A stretch of 64,000 nucleotides of DNA from Flavobacterium sp. (GTDB lineage Bacteria > Bacteroidota > Bacteroidia > Flavobacteriales > Flavobacteriaceae): the NCBI GenBank assembly GCA_014377455.1, contig JACMPO010000173.1, positions 1 through 64,000 of the forward strand. The letters run 5' to 3'. The position numbers and the translations under genes were made by a program. How positions within the stretch are numbered: the first letter of the stretch is position 1; each line of letters starts with the position of its first letter. Positions 20,210-29,881 of this stretch are shown piece by piece. The notes under the pieces are model-generated. The model did not search any database, was not told the DNA's origin, and was given only the letters and a program-made list of their open reading frames with translations.

Positions 20210-21511
20210 ATGAGAACCAAATCATTAAAGAAAAATAAAATTAACGTTATAACACTTGGCTGTTCAAAAAATGTTTACGACAGTGAAGTTTTAATGGGGC
20301 AACTTCGTGCTAACGGTAAAGATGTTGTACATGAAGAAGAAGGGAATATTGTTGTAATAAACACCTGTGGATTTATTGATAATGCAAAAGCAGAATCAGT
20401 AAATACAATTTTAGAATATGCTGATAAAAAACAACGGGGCATTGTTGATAAGGTTTTCGTTACCGGATGTTTGTCAGAACGTTACCGTCCCGATTTAGAA
20501 AAAGAAATTCCAAACGTAGATCAATATTTTGGTACTACCGAACTACCCGCTTTATTAAAAGCTCTTGGCGCAGATTATAAACATGAATTACTTGGCGAAA
20601 GACTTACGACAACGCCAAAAAATTATGCTTATTTAAAAATTGCTGAAGGTTGTGATCGTCCATGTAGCTTTTGCGCTATCCCTTTGATGAGAGGAAAACA
20701 TGTTTCTCAAACTATCGAAAAACTAGTAAAAGAAGCCGAAGGTTTAGCTAAAAACGGCGTAAAAGAATTAATATTGATAGCTCAAGATTTAACTTATTAT
20801 GGACTTGATATTTACAAAAAACGAAATCTTGGAGAGTTACTCGAAAATTTAGTAAAAATTGAAGGAATTGAATGGATTCGTTTGCACTATGCATTTCCTA
20901 CTGGATTTCCGATGGATGTTCTCGAAATTATGAAACGTGAACCTAAAATTTGTAACTATTTAGACATTCCGTTGCAACACATTTCCGATTCTATTTTAAA
21001 ATCCATGCGACGTGGAACCACACAAGAAAAAACCACCAAACTATTAAAGCAATTTAGAGAAGCAGTACCCGGAATGGCAATTAGAACTACTTTAATTGTA
21101 GGTTATCCAGGCGAAACTCAAGCTGATTTTGAAATATTAAAAGAATTTGTACAAGAAATGAAGTTTGATCGAATGGGATGTTTTGCTTATTCTCATGAAG
21201 AAAATACACACGCTTTTTTACTTGAAGACGATGTTCCAGATGAAGTTAAAAAAGCTCGTGCTGAAGAAATTATGGAATTACAATCGCAAATTTCATGGGA
21301 TTTGAATCAACAAAAAGTGGGACAAACTTTTAAATGTATTATTGACCGAAAAGAAGGTCCTCATTTTGTAGGTAGAACAGAATTTGATAGTCCAGATGTT
21401 GATAATGAAGTTCTTATTGATGCCACTAAATATTATTTAAAAACTGGAGAATTTACAAATATCAAAATCACCGATGCTACCGAGTTTGACTTATATGGCG
21501 AACCTGTTTAA
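20210..21511 (+). CDS. rimO: Ribosomal protein S12 methylthiotransferase RimO
   Basis: INVITLGCSKNVYDSEVLMGQL; radical-SAM CDRPCSFCAIPLMRG; start moved to MRTKSLKKNK. Confidence 0.95.
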   Translation: MRTKSLKKNKINVITLGCSKNVYDSEVLMGQLRANGKDVVHEEEGNIVVINTCGFIDNAKAESVNTILEYADKKQRGIVDKVFVTGCLSERYRPDLEKEIPNVDQYFGTTELPALLKALGADYKHELLGERLTTTPKNYAYLKIAEGCDRPCSFCAIPLMRGKHVSQTIEKLVKEAEGLAKNGVKELILIAQDLTYYGLDIYKKRNLGELLENLVKIEGIEWIRLHYAFPTGFPMDVLEIMKREPKICNYLDIPLQHISDSILKSMRRGTTQEKTTKLLKQFREAVPGMAIRTTLIVGYPGETQADFEILKEFVQEMKFDRMGCFAYSHEENTHAFLLEDDVPDEVKKARAEEIMELQSQISWDLNQQKVGQTFKCIIDRKEGPHFVGRTEFDSPDVDNEVLIDATKYYLKTGEFTNIKITDATEFDLYGEPV

Positions 21512-21543
21512 TTATTACTTATATTTGAATTAAAATACCAAAA

Positions 21544-22035
21544 ATGAAATCAATATACACTTTAGTACTTATTTTAAGTTCATTTTTAATGAGTACAACT
21601 GCATTTTCACAATATGGAAATGGATATGGAAACAACGGTTATGGAAACGGTGGTTATGGAAACAACCGAATGAATAGTATGAATGCTGGACCACAAGGAA
21701 ACAGAGGTTTTGGAACTGATGCCAATAAACCAAAGGATCCTCAAGTGGATATTGACAAAACAGTTGAAAAACTTAAAACCGATTTAAAACTTGATGAATT
21801 GCAGGTATTTGCTATCAAAAAAGTAATTACTGAAAGTAGCACTACGCAAGCTATAATTTTGAAAAAGGAAATTTCACAAGATGAAAAAGTAAGTGAAGTT
21901 TTAGCACTTGCAGATAAAACTGATAGCTCTATTAACGCTTATTTAAGTAAAGAACAAAAAGAAAAATACAAAGTTTTTATAGAAGAACGAAAGGCTAGAA
22001 TGGAAAAATTTCGAGACAGCAACGGTAGAAGATAA
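21544..22035 (+). CDS. Hypothetical exported protein with YGNG-rich N-terminal tract
   Basis: MKSIYTLVLILSSFLMSTTAFSQYGNGYGNNGYGNGGYGNNR... signal peptide. Confidence 0.7.
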   Translation: MKSIYTLVLILSSFLMSTTAFSQYGNGYGNNGYGNGGYGNNRMNSMNAGPQGNRGFGTDANKPKDPQVDIDKTVEKLKTDLKLDELQVFAIKKVITESSTTQAIILKKEISQDEKVSEVLALADKTDSSINAYLSKEQKEKYKVFIEERKARMEKFRDSNGRR

Positions 22036-22056
22036 TTTTTTGTCTTTTGTTGCAAT

Positions 22057-23280
22057 TTAGTCTTTCAAAATTCTGTTGATTTGTATAAATCGTGAAGTAT
22101 AATAGGGTTCTTTAGTTGATGAGATTATTACTCCAGCCTGTATTGATGAATGTATAAACTTAATTTCATCATCAAGCACTTCGGTAATCATCCCCACATG
22201 ATTCACATTGCCTCTGCCATGAGTTCCAAAAAATATTAAATCTCCTTTTTGAGCTTGAGATTTATCGATTCTGGTTCCAAAATTTGACATCTCATGCGAG
22301 GATCTTGGTAAAGTTAAATCGATGTTTTTAAAAGTATTAAACATTAAACCAGAACAGTCAAAACCTGCACGAGTTGTGCCACCACTTCGATAGTGTATGC
22401 CAAGATTTTCAGATGCTTTCGCTATCAAAAAATCGGCTTTTGAAAGATTTTCTCGTGATAATGGTTTAACATTTATAACTTCTTCAATTGAATCATTTGA
22501 AGTATTAGCTGTAGTATTTTGAGTTTCTGTTTTATCTGGAATTCCTTCTTGTATTATTAAATTATAGCCTACTGGTAAATCAGAAATTATAGATGGATTG
22601 AGTCTTTTTAGGTCGGAAACAGAAACGTTAAACTGTCTTGAAATTTTAAATAAAGTTTCTTTTGGTTCCACTTTATGAATAATGGTGCCTCTATTTTCTG
22701 AAAGTTTATTTTCTATTTGATGAAAAGCTTGAGAGGATTGCTCCTTATTTTCATTAGAATTTTCTTGTTTTACTTTGGTTAATTTTAACTTTGATCCTAC
22801 TTTTAAATTTCCAGTTTTCAGCTCTGGATTTAGCTCACAAATGGTTTCCATGGTAACATTATACTTTTTAGAAAGGCTGTATAATGTCTCTTTTTTGAGT
22901 ACTGTATGGGTTTCAAAATCGTCAGTGAAATTGTTAGATATGACTTTTATTGGAACACTATCTTTATCATCTGATTTGGCTACTTGTTCTTTTTTATCCT
23001 TAGTTGGTTTACTATCTTTTTTAGTATTGGATTGTTTTTTATTAGTTTTATCTTTAATCTTATAGTCTTTGTTTGGAATTTCGACAACAGTTTTTAAGGC
23101 TAAAATTTTACCTTTTAATTTTGGGTTTGCTTCGAATATTGCTGCTTCAGTAGTATTGTATTTTTTTGCTAATAAATAAATAGACTCTCCACTTTTAACG
23201 GCATGTTTTATAACTTTTTGAGCAAACGTTTGTGTAGTTGAAAGTAAAATAAAAAGAATTATAATTTGTAAAAATCTCAT
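22057..23280 (-). CDS. LysM repeat peptidoglycan endopeptidase, NlpC/P60 domain
   Basis: Three LysM-like motifs (HAVKSGESIYLLAKKYNT; HTVLKKETLYSLSKKYNV; HKVEPKETLFKISRQFNV) and FDCSGLMFNTF...HVGMITEV. Confidence 0.92.
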   Translation of the reverse strand: MRFLQIIILFILLSTTQTFAQKVIKHAVKSGESIYLLAKKYNTTEAAIFEANPKLKGKILALKTVVEIPNKDYKIKDKTNKKQSNTKKDSKPTKDKKEQVAKSDDKDSVPIKVISNNFTDDFETHTVLKKETLYSLSKKYNVTMETICELNPELKTGNLKVGSKLKLTKVKQENSNENKEQSSQAFHQIENKLSENRGTIIHKVEPKETLFKISRQFNVSVSDLKRLNPSIISDLPVGYNLIIQEGIPDKTETQNTTANTSNDSIEEVINVKPLSRENLSKADFLIAKASENLGIHYRSGGTTRAGFDCSGLMFNTFKNIDLTLPRSSHEMSNFGTRIDKSQAQKGDLIFFGTHGRGNVNHVGMITEVLDDEIKFIHSSIQAGVIISSTKEPYYTSRFIQINRILKD

Positions 23281-23467
23281 TTATAGTAATGTTGAAAAGC
23301 ACGAATTGTGTTTGTTTAAGGTTGCAATATAGGGAAATCAAAAAATTACCTTTTAGTTTTTAACTTAATTTTAATGAAGGGAACTATCAAAATAAACCCG
23401 TTGGAGTTTCATTTAATGAAAATTCATTATAGTGTTTAAGTAGATTTTTGATTAATTTCAAAAATTA

Positions 23468-23592
23468 TTTACCCCTCCAGAAACAAGTTTACCCCACCAA
23501 AAACTAATAAACCCCTCCAGAAACCAACAAGCCCTTATTGGATACAGCTTCACACTTATTGGATGTTGCATAACCCTTACTAGAAACTAGAA
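23468..23592. repeat. Degenerate 20-21-nt periodic array (six units) in intergenic DNA
   Basis: tttACCCCTCCAGAAACaag / tttACCCCACCAAAAACtaa / taaACCCCTCCAGAAACcaa / caaGCCCTTATTGGATacag / cttCACACTTATTGGATgtt / gcatAACCCTTACTAGAAAC. Confidence 0.6.
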
Positions 23593-23831
23593 GTTTTGTT
23601 AACCTAAGACGTAGGGTTTATTTTAATTTTTAAATTATTTTACCTCAAAATCACGAATTAGAAATTTTTTCGATTTAATTTTAATATTTGACTTCATCGA
23701 TTTAATTATTAATCTTTTAAAATCAAAAATTCAAAATTTTTGGCTTAATGTTTAAAAATAATAACTTCACCCATAGAGTTAACATGTTATAAATATGGTT
23801 TGAAAATGAGATTGTTCCATTTGGTTTTGTA

Positions 23832-26045
23832 TTATAAAACTAACAATCCATTTTGGCGAAGAGTATTTATGGGTTTTGAGTGAAAAAACAATTCAAAATC
23901 TTCGAACTGCATTTCGAAGTCGTTTTTAAGACTTACGAAAGTTGATTTGGAATCATTTTGGACCGCTATTTTATCTAATGTAGTGAGTAACCATATGGCT
24001 TTAGCTTCATCTAATGAAATTTCAAAAGTTTCCCGTTTGTCTTGAAAAGTTAATTTCATCATTTGCCATGAGGTGCCTTTTTTTGACTTTTTAAATGCCT
24101 CCGAAATTGGCTTTCCTCCTAACCAAACAATTTTTGCTGTAGGTTTTATATTGAAATTGGGTTCGTTTTGTAAACAAGAAAAAATATAATCGGACGAAAT
24201 TTTGGTATTTGGAATTTTAAATTCAAACCAATCTTGTAAGGGATAGTCAAAGCAAATGCCGTGCATAAAGTTGAATAATGCCTTTTTTAATCCGAAGCTA
24301 TATTTATCATGATTAATTCCTGTTTTGTCAGTAAAATTTACGTCGTTGTTAGCAAAAGTAATTTCGTTTTGTTGTGGTATAACTCCAAATTCTTGAGGAA
24401 ACATGCCTACTGGCGAGTGTGCGGTCATTGCAAATTGATGCCAAAAACCAGATTGAAGTATGCCTAATTCGAACAATTGACGTACCATTTCCAAACTGTC
24501 TACGGTTTCTTGGACGGTTTGTGTGGGATATCCGTACATTAAATAGGCGTGCACCATTACGCCAGCGTTAGTGAAATTTCGGGTTACTTGTGCCACTTGC
24601 TCGACAGTTACTCCTTTTTTTATTAGGACTAATAAACGGTCAGAAGCTACTTCAAGCCCGCCAGAAACGGCGATGCAACCAGACTCTTTGAGGAGCAAAC
24701 ATAAGTCGGACGTAAAACTTTTTTCAAATCGGATATTGGTCCACCAACTGACTACTAATTTTCGTTTTAAAATTTCGAGTGCGACTTCGCGCATTAATGC
24801 TGGTGGTGCTGCTTCATCTACAAAATGGAATCCGTTTTCACCAGTTTGGGCAATTAATTCCTGCATTCTGTCGACCAGTAATTTAGCAGTTAGGGGTTCG
24901 TACAACTTTATATAATCCAACGAAATATCGCAGAAAGTGCACTTGCCCCAATAACATCCGTGTGCCATGGTGAGTTTATTCCATCGACCATCGCTCCACA
25001 AACTGTGCATGGGATTTGCAATTTCAATTACTGAGATGTAACGGTCTAAATGCAAATCGGAATAGTCGGGCGTGCCAACTTGGCTTTGTTTGTAATCGGG
25101 TTTTGTGGTGTTATTAGTGTAAGTTACTTCGTTATTATGAAGGTGAAAAGTACGTTTGAATTCAAAATCAGAGTTTGTAGAAGCGCCTTGACTGCGCTCG
25201 GCGTGTCTAATGTGATTTATTAATAATTCGATGGGCAGTTCTCCATCATCTAAAGTTATAAAATCGACAAATTCGAAAACGCGCTTATCTTTTAAATCCC
25301 TTAATTCGGTATTGGGAAAACCACCACCTATGGAAATTTTTATTGTGGGAAAATGCAATTTCACAAACTGGGCACAACGAAAAGCACTGTATAAATTTCC
25401 TGGAAAAGGCACTGATATTAAAAATAATTTGGGCGACAGGGTTTGGATTTTTTGCTTTAAAATTCGCAACGTGATTTTGTCAATGTAGGTTAAATCCTGA
25501 TTTAGATGTGTGTACATTTCATCAAATGAGTTTGCACTGCGACCTAATCGTTCAGCATACCGACTGAATCCAAAGTTTTCGTCAACACAGTTTACAATAA
25601 AATCGGACAAATCTTCGAGATATAACGTAGCCAGATATTTTGCTTTATCTTGCATTCCCATGGTTCCAAAAGCATATTCTAAATCGTCTATTTGATCGAA
25701 CCGTGAAGCTTCGGGCAGAAAGTTTTCACTGCAAATTTGACGCGCCATAGACGGATTTTTGCCTTGCAGAAATGAAATTACCGTGTCAATAGTTTTAATA
25801 TAATCATTTTGAAGTGCAAAAATTCGTTTAGAATTTTCATTAAAATTTTGAAAATTAGTACTTGAAAATTGGAATATATCGGTTAAACAAGACTTGGAAA
25901 ACAACTCTAAAATCACCTCAATACCCAAATCCATCTGAAAAGCGCCAATGTTTTTTGTATTCAAAAAACCTTTAATATATGCTGTTGCCGGATATGGAGT
26001 GTTGAGTTGCGTAAAAGGAGGCGTTATTAAGAGTAGCTCTTTCAA
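23832..26045 (-). CDS. B12-binding-domain-containing radical SAM protein
   Basis: LITPPFTQLNTPYPATAYIKGFL N-terminus; CYWGKCTFCDISLDY radical-SAM cluster motif; SGGLEVASDRLL. Confidence 0.85.
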   Translation of the reverse strand: MKELLLITPPFTQLNTPYPATAYIKGFLNTKNIGAFQMDLGIEVILELFSKSCLTDIFQFSSTNFQNFNENSKRIFALQNDYIKTIDTVISFLQGKNPSMARQICSENFLPEASRFDQIDDLEYAFGTMGMQDKAKYLATLYLEDLSDFIVNCVDENFGFSRYAERLGRSANSFDEMYTHLNQDLTYIDKITLRILKQKIQTLSPKLFLISVPFPGNLYSAFRCAQFVKLHFPTIKISIGGGFPNTELRDLKDKRVFEFVDFITLDDGELPIELLINHIRHAERSQGASTNSDFEFKRTFHLHNNEVTYTNNTTKPDYKQSQVGTPDYSDLHLDRYISVIEIANPMHSLWSDGRWNKLTMAHGCYWGKCTFCDISLDYIKLYEPLTAKLLVDRMQELIAQTGENGFHFVDEAAPPALMREVALEILKRKLVVSWWTNIRFEKSFTSDLCLLLKESGCIAVSGGLEVASDRLLVLIKKGVTVEQVAQVTRNFTNAGVMVHAYLMYGYPTQTVQETVDSLEMVRQLFELGILQSGFWHQFAMTAHSPVGMFPQEFGVIPQQNEITFANNDVNFTDKTGINHDKYSFGLKKALFNFMHGICFDYPLQDWFEFKIPNTKISSDYIFSCLQNEPNFNIKPTAKIVWLGGKPISEAFKKSKKGTSWQMMKLTFQDKRETFEISLDEAKAIWLLTTLDKIAVQNDSKSTFVSLKNDFEMQFEDFELFFHSKPINTLRQNGLLVL
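25176..25211 (-). repeat. Short HAERSQGAST-encoding insert in the radical SAM ORF, probably a dispersed flavobacterial small repeat
   Basis: GC-rich islet GTAGAAGCGCCTTGACTGCGCTCGGCGTGTCTAATG, encoding ..RHAERSQGAST.. in an AT-rich gene; contains CGCC/GGCG inverted repeat. Confidence 0.45.
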
Positions 26046-26166
26046 TGAGAATAATTTTTTGGCAAAAATATCGTCATTTTATCAATTAAACCAGCTTTTT
26101 AAAGATTTTATTTTAATTAGAACTTAACTTTATCTATATTGCAATTTAATAGCCACTTTACGCACG

Positions 26167-29100
26167 ATGAAGAAAATTTTTATTCTGTTTTTTACCTTTT
26201 TAGTTTTAAATATTTTTTCACAAAATCAAGTTACAACAGCAAATTCTACTATTCAATCTGTTTATATTAATAAAAAAATTGAAGATGCTAATGGTAATTT
26301 AATAACAAGTATTAATGAAAAGATTAAGTATTTCGAAAATAAACAAAAACAGCTATTTAGGTTATCTCAAAAAAATAAGTTTTTAAAAACCACAACAGCA
26401 TTAACTCCAGTTTATTTGTGCTCCAATGGGGCTTTTGAAGAATTTTCAACTGTAGGAACTAACAATTTTTTAAATGATTTTTTATATACCGAAGGGGAGG
26501 TTTTAAATCCAATACAATGTAAAAATTTAAACCAAGTCGCCACCATAGAAATTCCACAATACGACCCAACAAATTTATCGATAATGTCGACCACAGTTCC
26601 ATCAAATTATATAGATGATTATATTGGAAACATTGATGCATTTGATCAATTTGCTCTAAAAATAAATTATAAAAATAGTTATACAACAGTAGCCTCAGTT
26701 CAAGCTAAAAGATTTAAAACTAACAACGAAAATACTTTAAAGTTCAACTACAAAGCCGTTTTACAGAGTATTAATACAGATAATCATGTTGATGAACAAC
26801 CCTATTTTAAAGCTCGAGTTATTAATAATAATGGTGTTGTAGTGAGTGAGTTTTGCTTAATTGCTAACACTGATAATTGTATTTTTACCCAAGCACCAAA
26901 CTTAGAAAGTGATGCTATTATTATGTACACTCCCAACTGGCAATCGGGCATATTGGATATATCTTCAATACCTAATAATGAAAATTTTACTGTAGAATTT
27001 ACTGCAACTCGTTGTGGTCTTGGAGCACATTTTGGTTATGCTTATGTGGATGATTTGTGTTTTTTGCATTCCAATGAAAGTCTTCAAGGAAGTATTGAGT
27101 TAGATCCGTTATACAAGATTTGTCCTACATTGCCTATTTCTGTTTGTGGAAGTTTTACAGTTCCATCGTCTGGTGGAATTTCAGCTACAGTAACATCCAT
27201 AGTATTAAAAGTTAGAGATACATCAAATAATGTAGTTTATACTTCACAAACCCCAGTAACTCTAAACTTAACCACTAATAGATTTTGTTTTGATTTGGTA
27301 GCAACAAATTTGCCAAATATAATAGATGGGAGTTATAATGTTTCAGTAACTATTAATTATGGTATTATTCAAACCAGTTGCATAGGCACAAACTTTGCTT
27401 CGGCTACAGATGATGATGCAAATCCAGGATGGGATATTTGGTTTTTAAATTGTACAAATTGTCCTGTTTCAGTTCAAACTGCTAGTTTATCGTTATGTGA
27501 TACAAATAAAGACGGAAAAGAATTTTTTAACTTAACTAACGCTAACGATTTAATTATAAATCCATCTACTGGATTAACCTTTAGTTATTTTACAAATTTG
27601 ATTGATGCAACAACTAATTCAAATCCTATTACGGCATTTACAAATTATGAAAGTTACAGCACTACTGTTTTTGTTAGAATTACTTTAAATGCAACTTGTT
27701 ATAAAATAATCCCAATTCAGTTGATAGTTAAAAATCCGCATGCAACTATTTCTGGAATTTTAAATGTTTGTTATGGTAGTACAGTACTTACAGCCTCTGC
27801 AGGCACCAGTTACCTTTGGAATTATGGAAATACAACACCTAGTATAACGGTTAGTTTACCTGGGGTTTACTCTGTAAATGTAATAGATAGTTTCGGTTGT
27901 AGCTCGACTACATCAGTCACAATACTTGCTAATCAGGCTGCTCCACAACCTACAATTTTAGTTACCCAACCGAGTTGCACATTGGCAACAGGCTCGATTA
28001 CTATAACATCACCAGCTACTTTATATAGTTACGATGGAGGTTTAACCTGGGTAACCAATTCAACAATAAGCAACTTAGGCATTGGAAATTACAACATTAA
28101 AATTACAACATCGACTGGATGTATTTCTTATCCTGTTACTATAGCTATAGTTCCTTACAAATCATCGTACCCAAATTTCGTTAAAGTAGATCCGGCTTTT
28201 TGTGGCGATAAAGGAACTATAACTATTACTACAGTAGCTGATTTTTATAGTTTTGATGATGGTGTAACTTGGAGTACTAATAATGTAGCATCCAATTTAT
28301 CGCCAGGAACTTATAAAATAAGAACAAAAAATAATGCAGGTTGCGTATCTAATTACAACAGCGTTTATCTATTTGATGAATTTTTATCTCCTCCTTCATA
28401 TACAATTAATAATCCCTATTGTGGAAACTTAGGAAGTATTACAATAGTTACCCCTGCTACACAATTTAGTTTTGATGGTGGAATTACTTGGCAAACTTCA
28501 AATACTTTGAGCGGTTTGACAAGTGGAAGTTATATAATTAAGATTAAAAATGCCGATGGATGTACCTCGCAAACAGTATATGTTTACTTAAATAATTTAG
28601 AAAATACATATCCAGAATTTACAATTGACCCAGCAGGCTGTGGAAAATATAATACAATAACTATAACTACATTAGGTGATTTATACAGCTTTGATGGAGG
28701 TTTAACATGGTCTACAAGTAATATTTTGTCTAATTTAGATGGTGGTATAACATATACAATACAAGTTCAAAAAAATCCAAATTGTAAAACATTTACACAA
28801 CAAGTGAACTTGAATAACATGTATGGAATTATTCCAAATGCCACTGACTATTCCACAATTGAATGTGATAACCTTAATGATGGGTCAGAATTTATCGATT
28901 TGGCAAACTATAATACCAACTTGATTTCAAATTCAAATAATTACACCTTTTCCTATTTCACTTCTTTAGCTGGAGCAGAAAATCAATTACCAACTAATCA
29001 AATTACTAATTTCACCTCTTATTTGATGTCAAATATCAATGATATTGTATATGTTAGAGTAATGAATAATACTTGTTACAAAGTTGTACAACTAAAAATT

Positions 29101-29814
29101 GACTTCATAAACTCACCCGTTATTTATATGAACAATATATTTCCTCTTTGTGTAGATAAATCTGTAGTCATTGAGGCTGGACTGGGATATAGTAGTTATT
29201 TGTGGTCTACTGGCGAAACTACTGACCATATTACCATAACACAGCCAGGAAATTACTGGGTTACTGTTTATGAAAATCATAATAATGGTTTGATTTGTTC
29301 TACAATAAAAAACTTTAAAATTTTCTTATCAAATTTTGCTACCATAACAAATGTTGATATAATTGACTGGACTGATATTGAAAATGTTATCACTGTAATT
29401 GTTACAGGAACTGAAAATGTAACAGGAGATTATGAATATTCACTCGATGATATTCATTATCAAGATAGCAATACCTTTTCTAATTTAACAACAGGAGTTT
29501 ATACTGTGTTTGTAAGAGATAAAAATGGTTGTGGCGTTGTCAATCAAGAAGTTTTTATATTAAATTATCCAAGATTTTTTACTCCAAATGATGATCTAAT
29601 AAATGATACTTGGAATGTAAAATTCTCAAAATATGAACCCGAAATGAAGGTGGAAATTTATGATAGACATGGTAAACTCCTTAAAATTTTAGATGGAACT
29701 AACAGTTGGGATGGAATCTACAATGGAAATAAAGTCATATCAGATGATTATTGGTTTGTAGTTCATAGAGTGAATGGCTTAACTCATAAAGGGCATTTTA
29801 CTTTAAAGCGGTAA
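26167..29814 (+). CDS. Secreted repeat protein with T9SS type B sorting domain
   Basis: Signal peptide MKKIFILFFTFLVLNIFSQ; four ~48-aa repeats (xGSITI..P...YSFDGGLTWxTSN..SNL..G.Y.I...); C-terminus FFTPNDDLINDTWNV...YDRHGKLLKILDGTNSWDGIYNGNKVISDDYWF. Confidence 0.85.
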   Translation: MKKIFILFFTFLVLNIFSQNQVTTANSTIQSVYINKKIEDANGNLITSINEKIKYFENKQKQLFRLSQKNKFLKTTTALTPVYLCSNGAFEEFSTVGTNNFLNDFLYTEGEVLNPIQCKNLNQVATIEIPQYDPTNLSIMSTTVPSNYIDDYIGNIDAFDQFALKINYKNSYTTVASVQAKRFKTNNENTLKFNYKAVLQSINTDNHVDEQPYFKARVINNNGVVVSEFCLIANTDNCIFTQAPNLESDAIIMYTPNWQSGILDISSIPNNENFTVEFTATRCGLGAHFGYAYVDDLCFLHSNESLQGSIELDPLYKICPTLPISVCGSFTVPSSGGISATVTSIVLKVRDTSNNVVYTSQTPVTLNLTTNRFCFDLVATNLPNIIDGSYNVSVTINYGIIQTSCIGTNFASATDDDANPGWDIWFLNCTNCPVSVQTASLSLCDTNKDGKEFFNLTNANDLIINPSTGLTFSYFTNLIDATTNSNPITAFTNYESYSTTVFVRITLNATCYKIIPIQLIVKNPHATISGILNVCYGSTVLTASAGTSYLWNYGNTTPSITVSLPGVYSVNVIDSFGCSSTTSVTILANQAAPQPTILVTQPSCTLATGSITITSPATLYSYDGGLTWVTNSTISNLGIGNYNIKITTSTGCISYPVTIAIVPYKSSYPNFVKVDPAFCGDKGTITITTVADFYSFDDGVTWSTNNVASNLSPGTYKIRTKNNAGCVSNYNSVYLFDEFLSPPSYTINNPYCGNLGSITIVTPATQFSFDGGITWQTSNTLSGLTSGSYIIKIKNADGCTSQTVYVYLNNLENTYPEFTIDPAGCGKYNTITITTLGDLYSFDGGLTWSTSNILSNLDGGITYTIQVQKNPNCKTFTQQVNLNNMYGIIPNATDYSTIECDNLNDGSEFIDLANYNTNLISNSNNYTFSYFTSLAGAENQLPTNQITNFTSYLMSNINDIVYVRVMNNTCYKVVQLKIDFINSPVIYMNNIFPLCVDKSVVIEAGLGYSSYLWSTGETTDHITITQPGNYWVTVYENHNNGLICSTIKNFKIFLSNFATITNVDIIDWTDIENVITVIVTGTENVTGDYEYSLDDIHYQDSNTFSNLTTGVYTVFVRDKNGCGVVNQEVFILNYPRFFTPNDDLINDTWNVKFSKYEPEMKVEIYDRHGKLLKILDGTNSWDGIYNGNKVISDDYWFVVHRVNGLTHKGHFTLKR

Positions 29815-29881
29815 AAAATTAATCGAAAGTTAAAACAAATGTTACTAGTGCATTTTTAACTATTTTTGTAAAAAATTAACT

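Noticed and set aside
21185-21260. Programmed recoding in rimO
   Set aside because: The frame is continuous through the gene; no slippery site or frameshift is needed
23468-23592. CRISPR array
   Set aside because: Units are 20-21 nt contiguous and degenerate, with no unique spacers and no cas genes anywhere in the window
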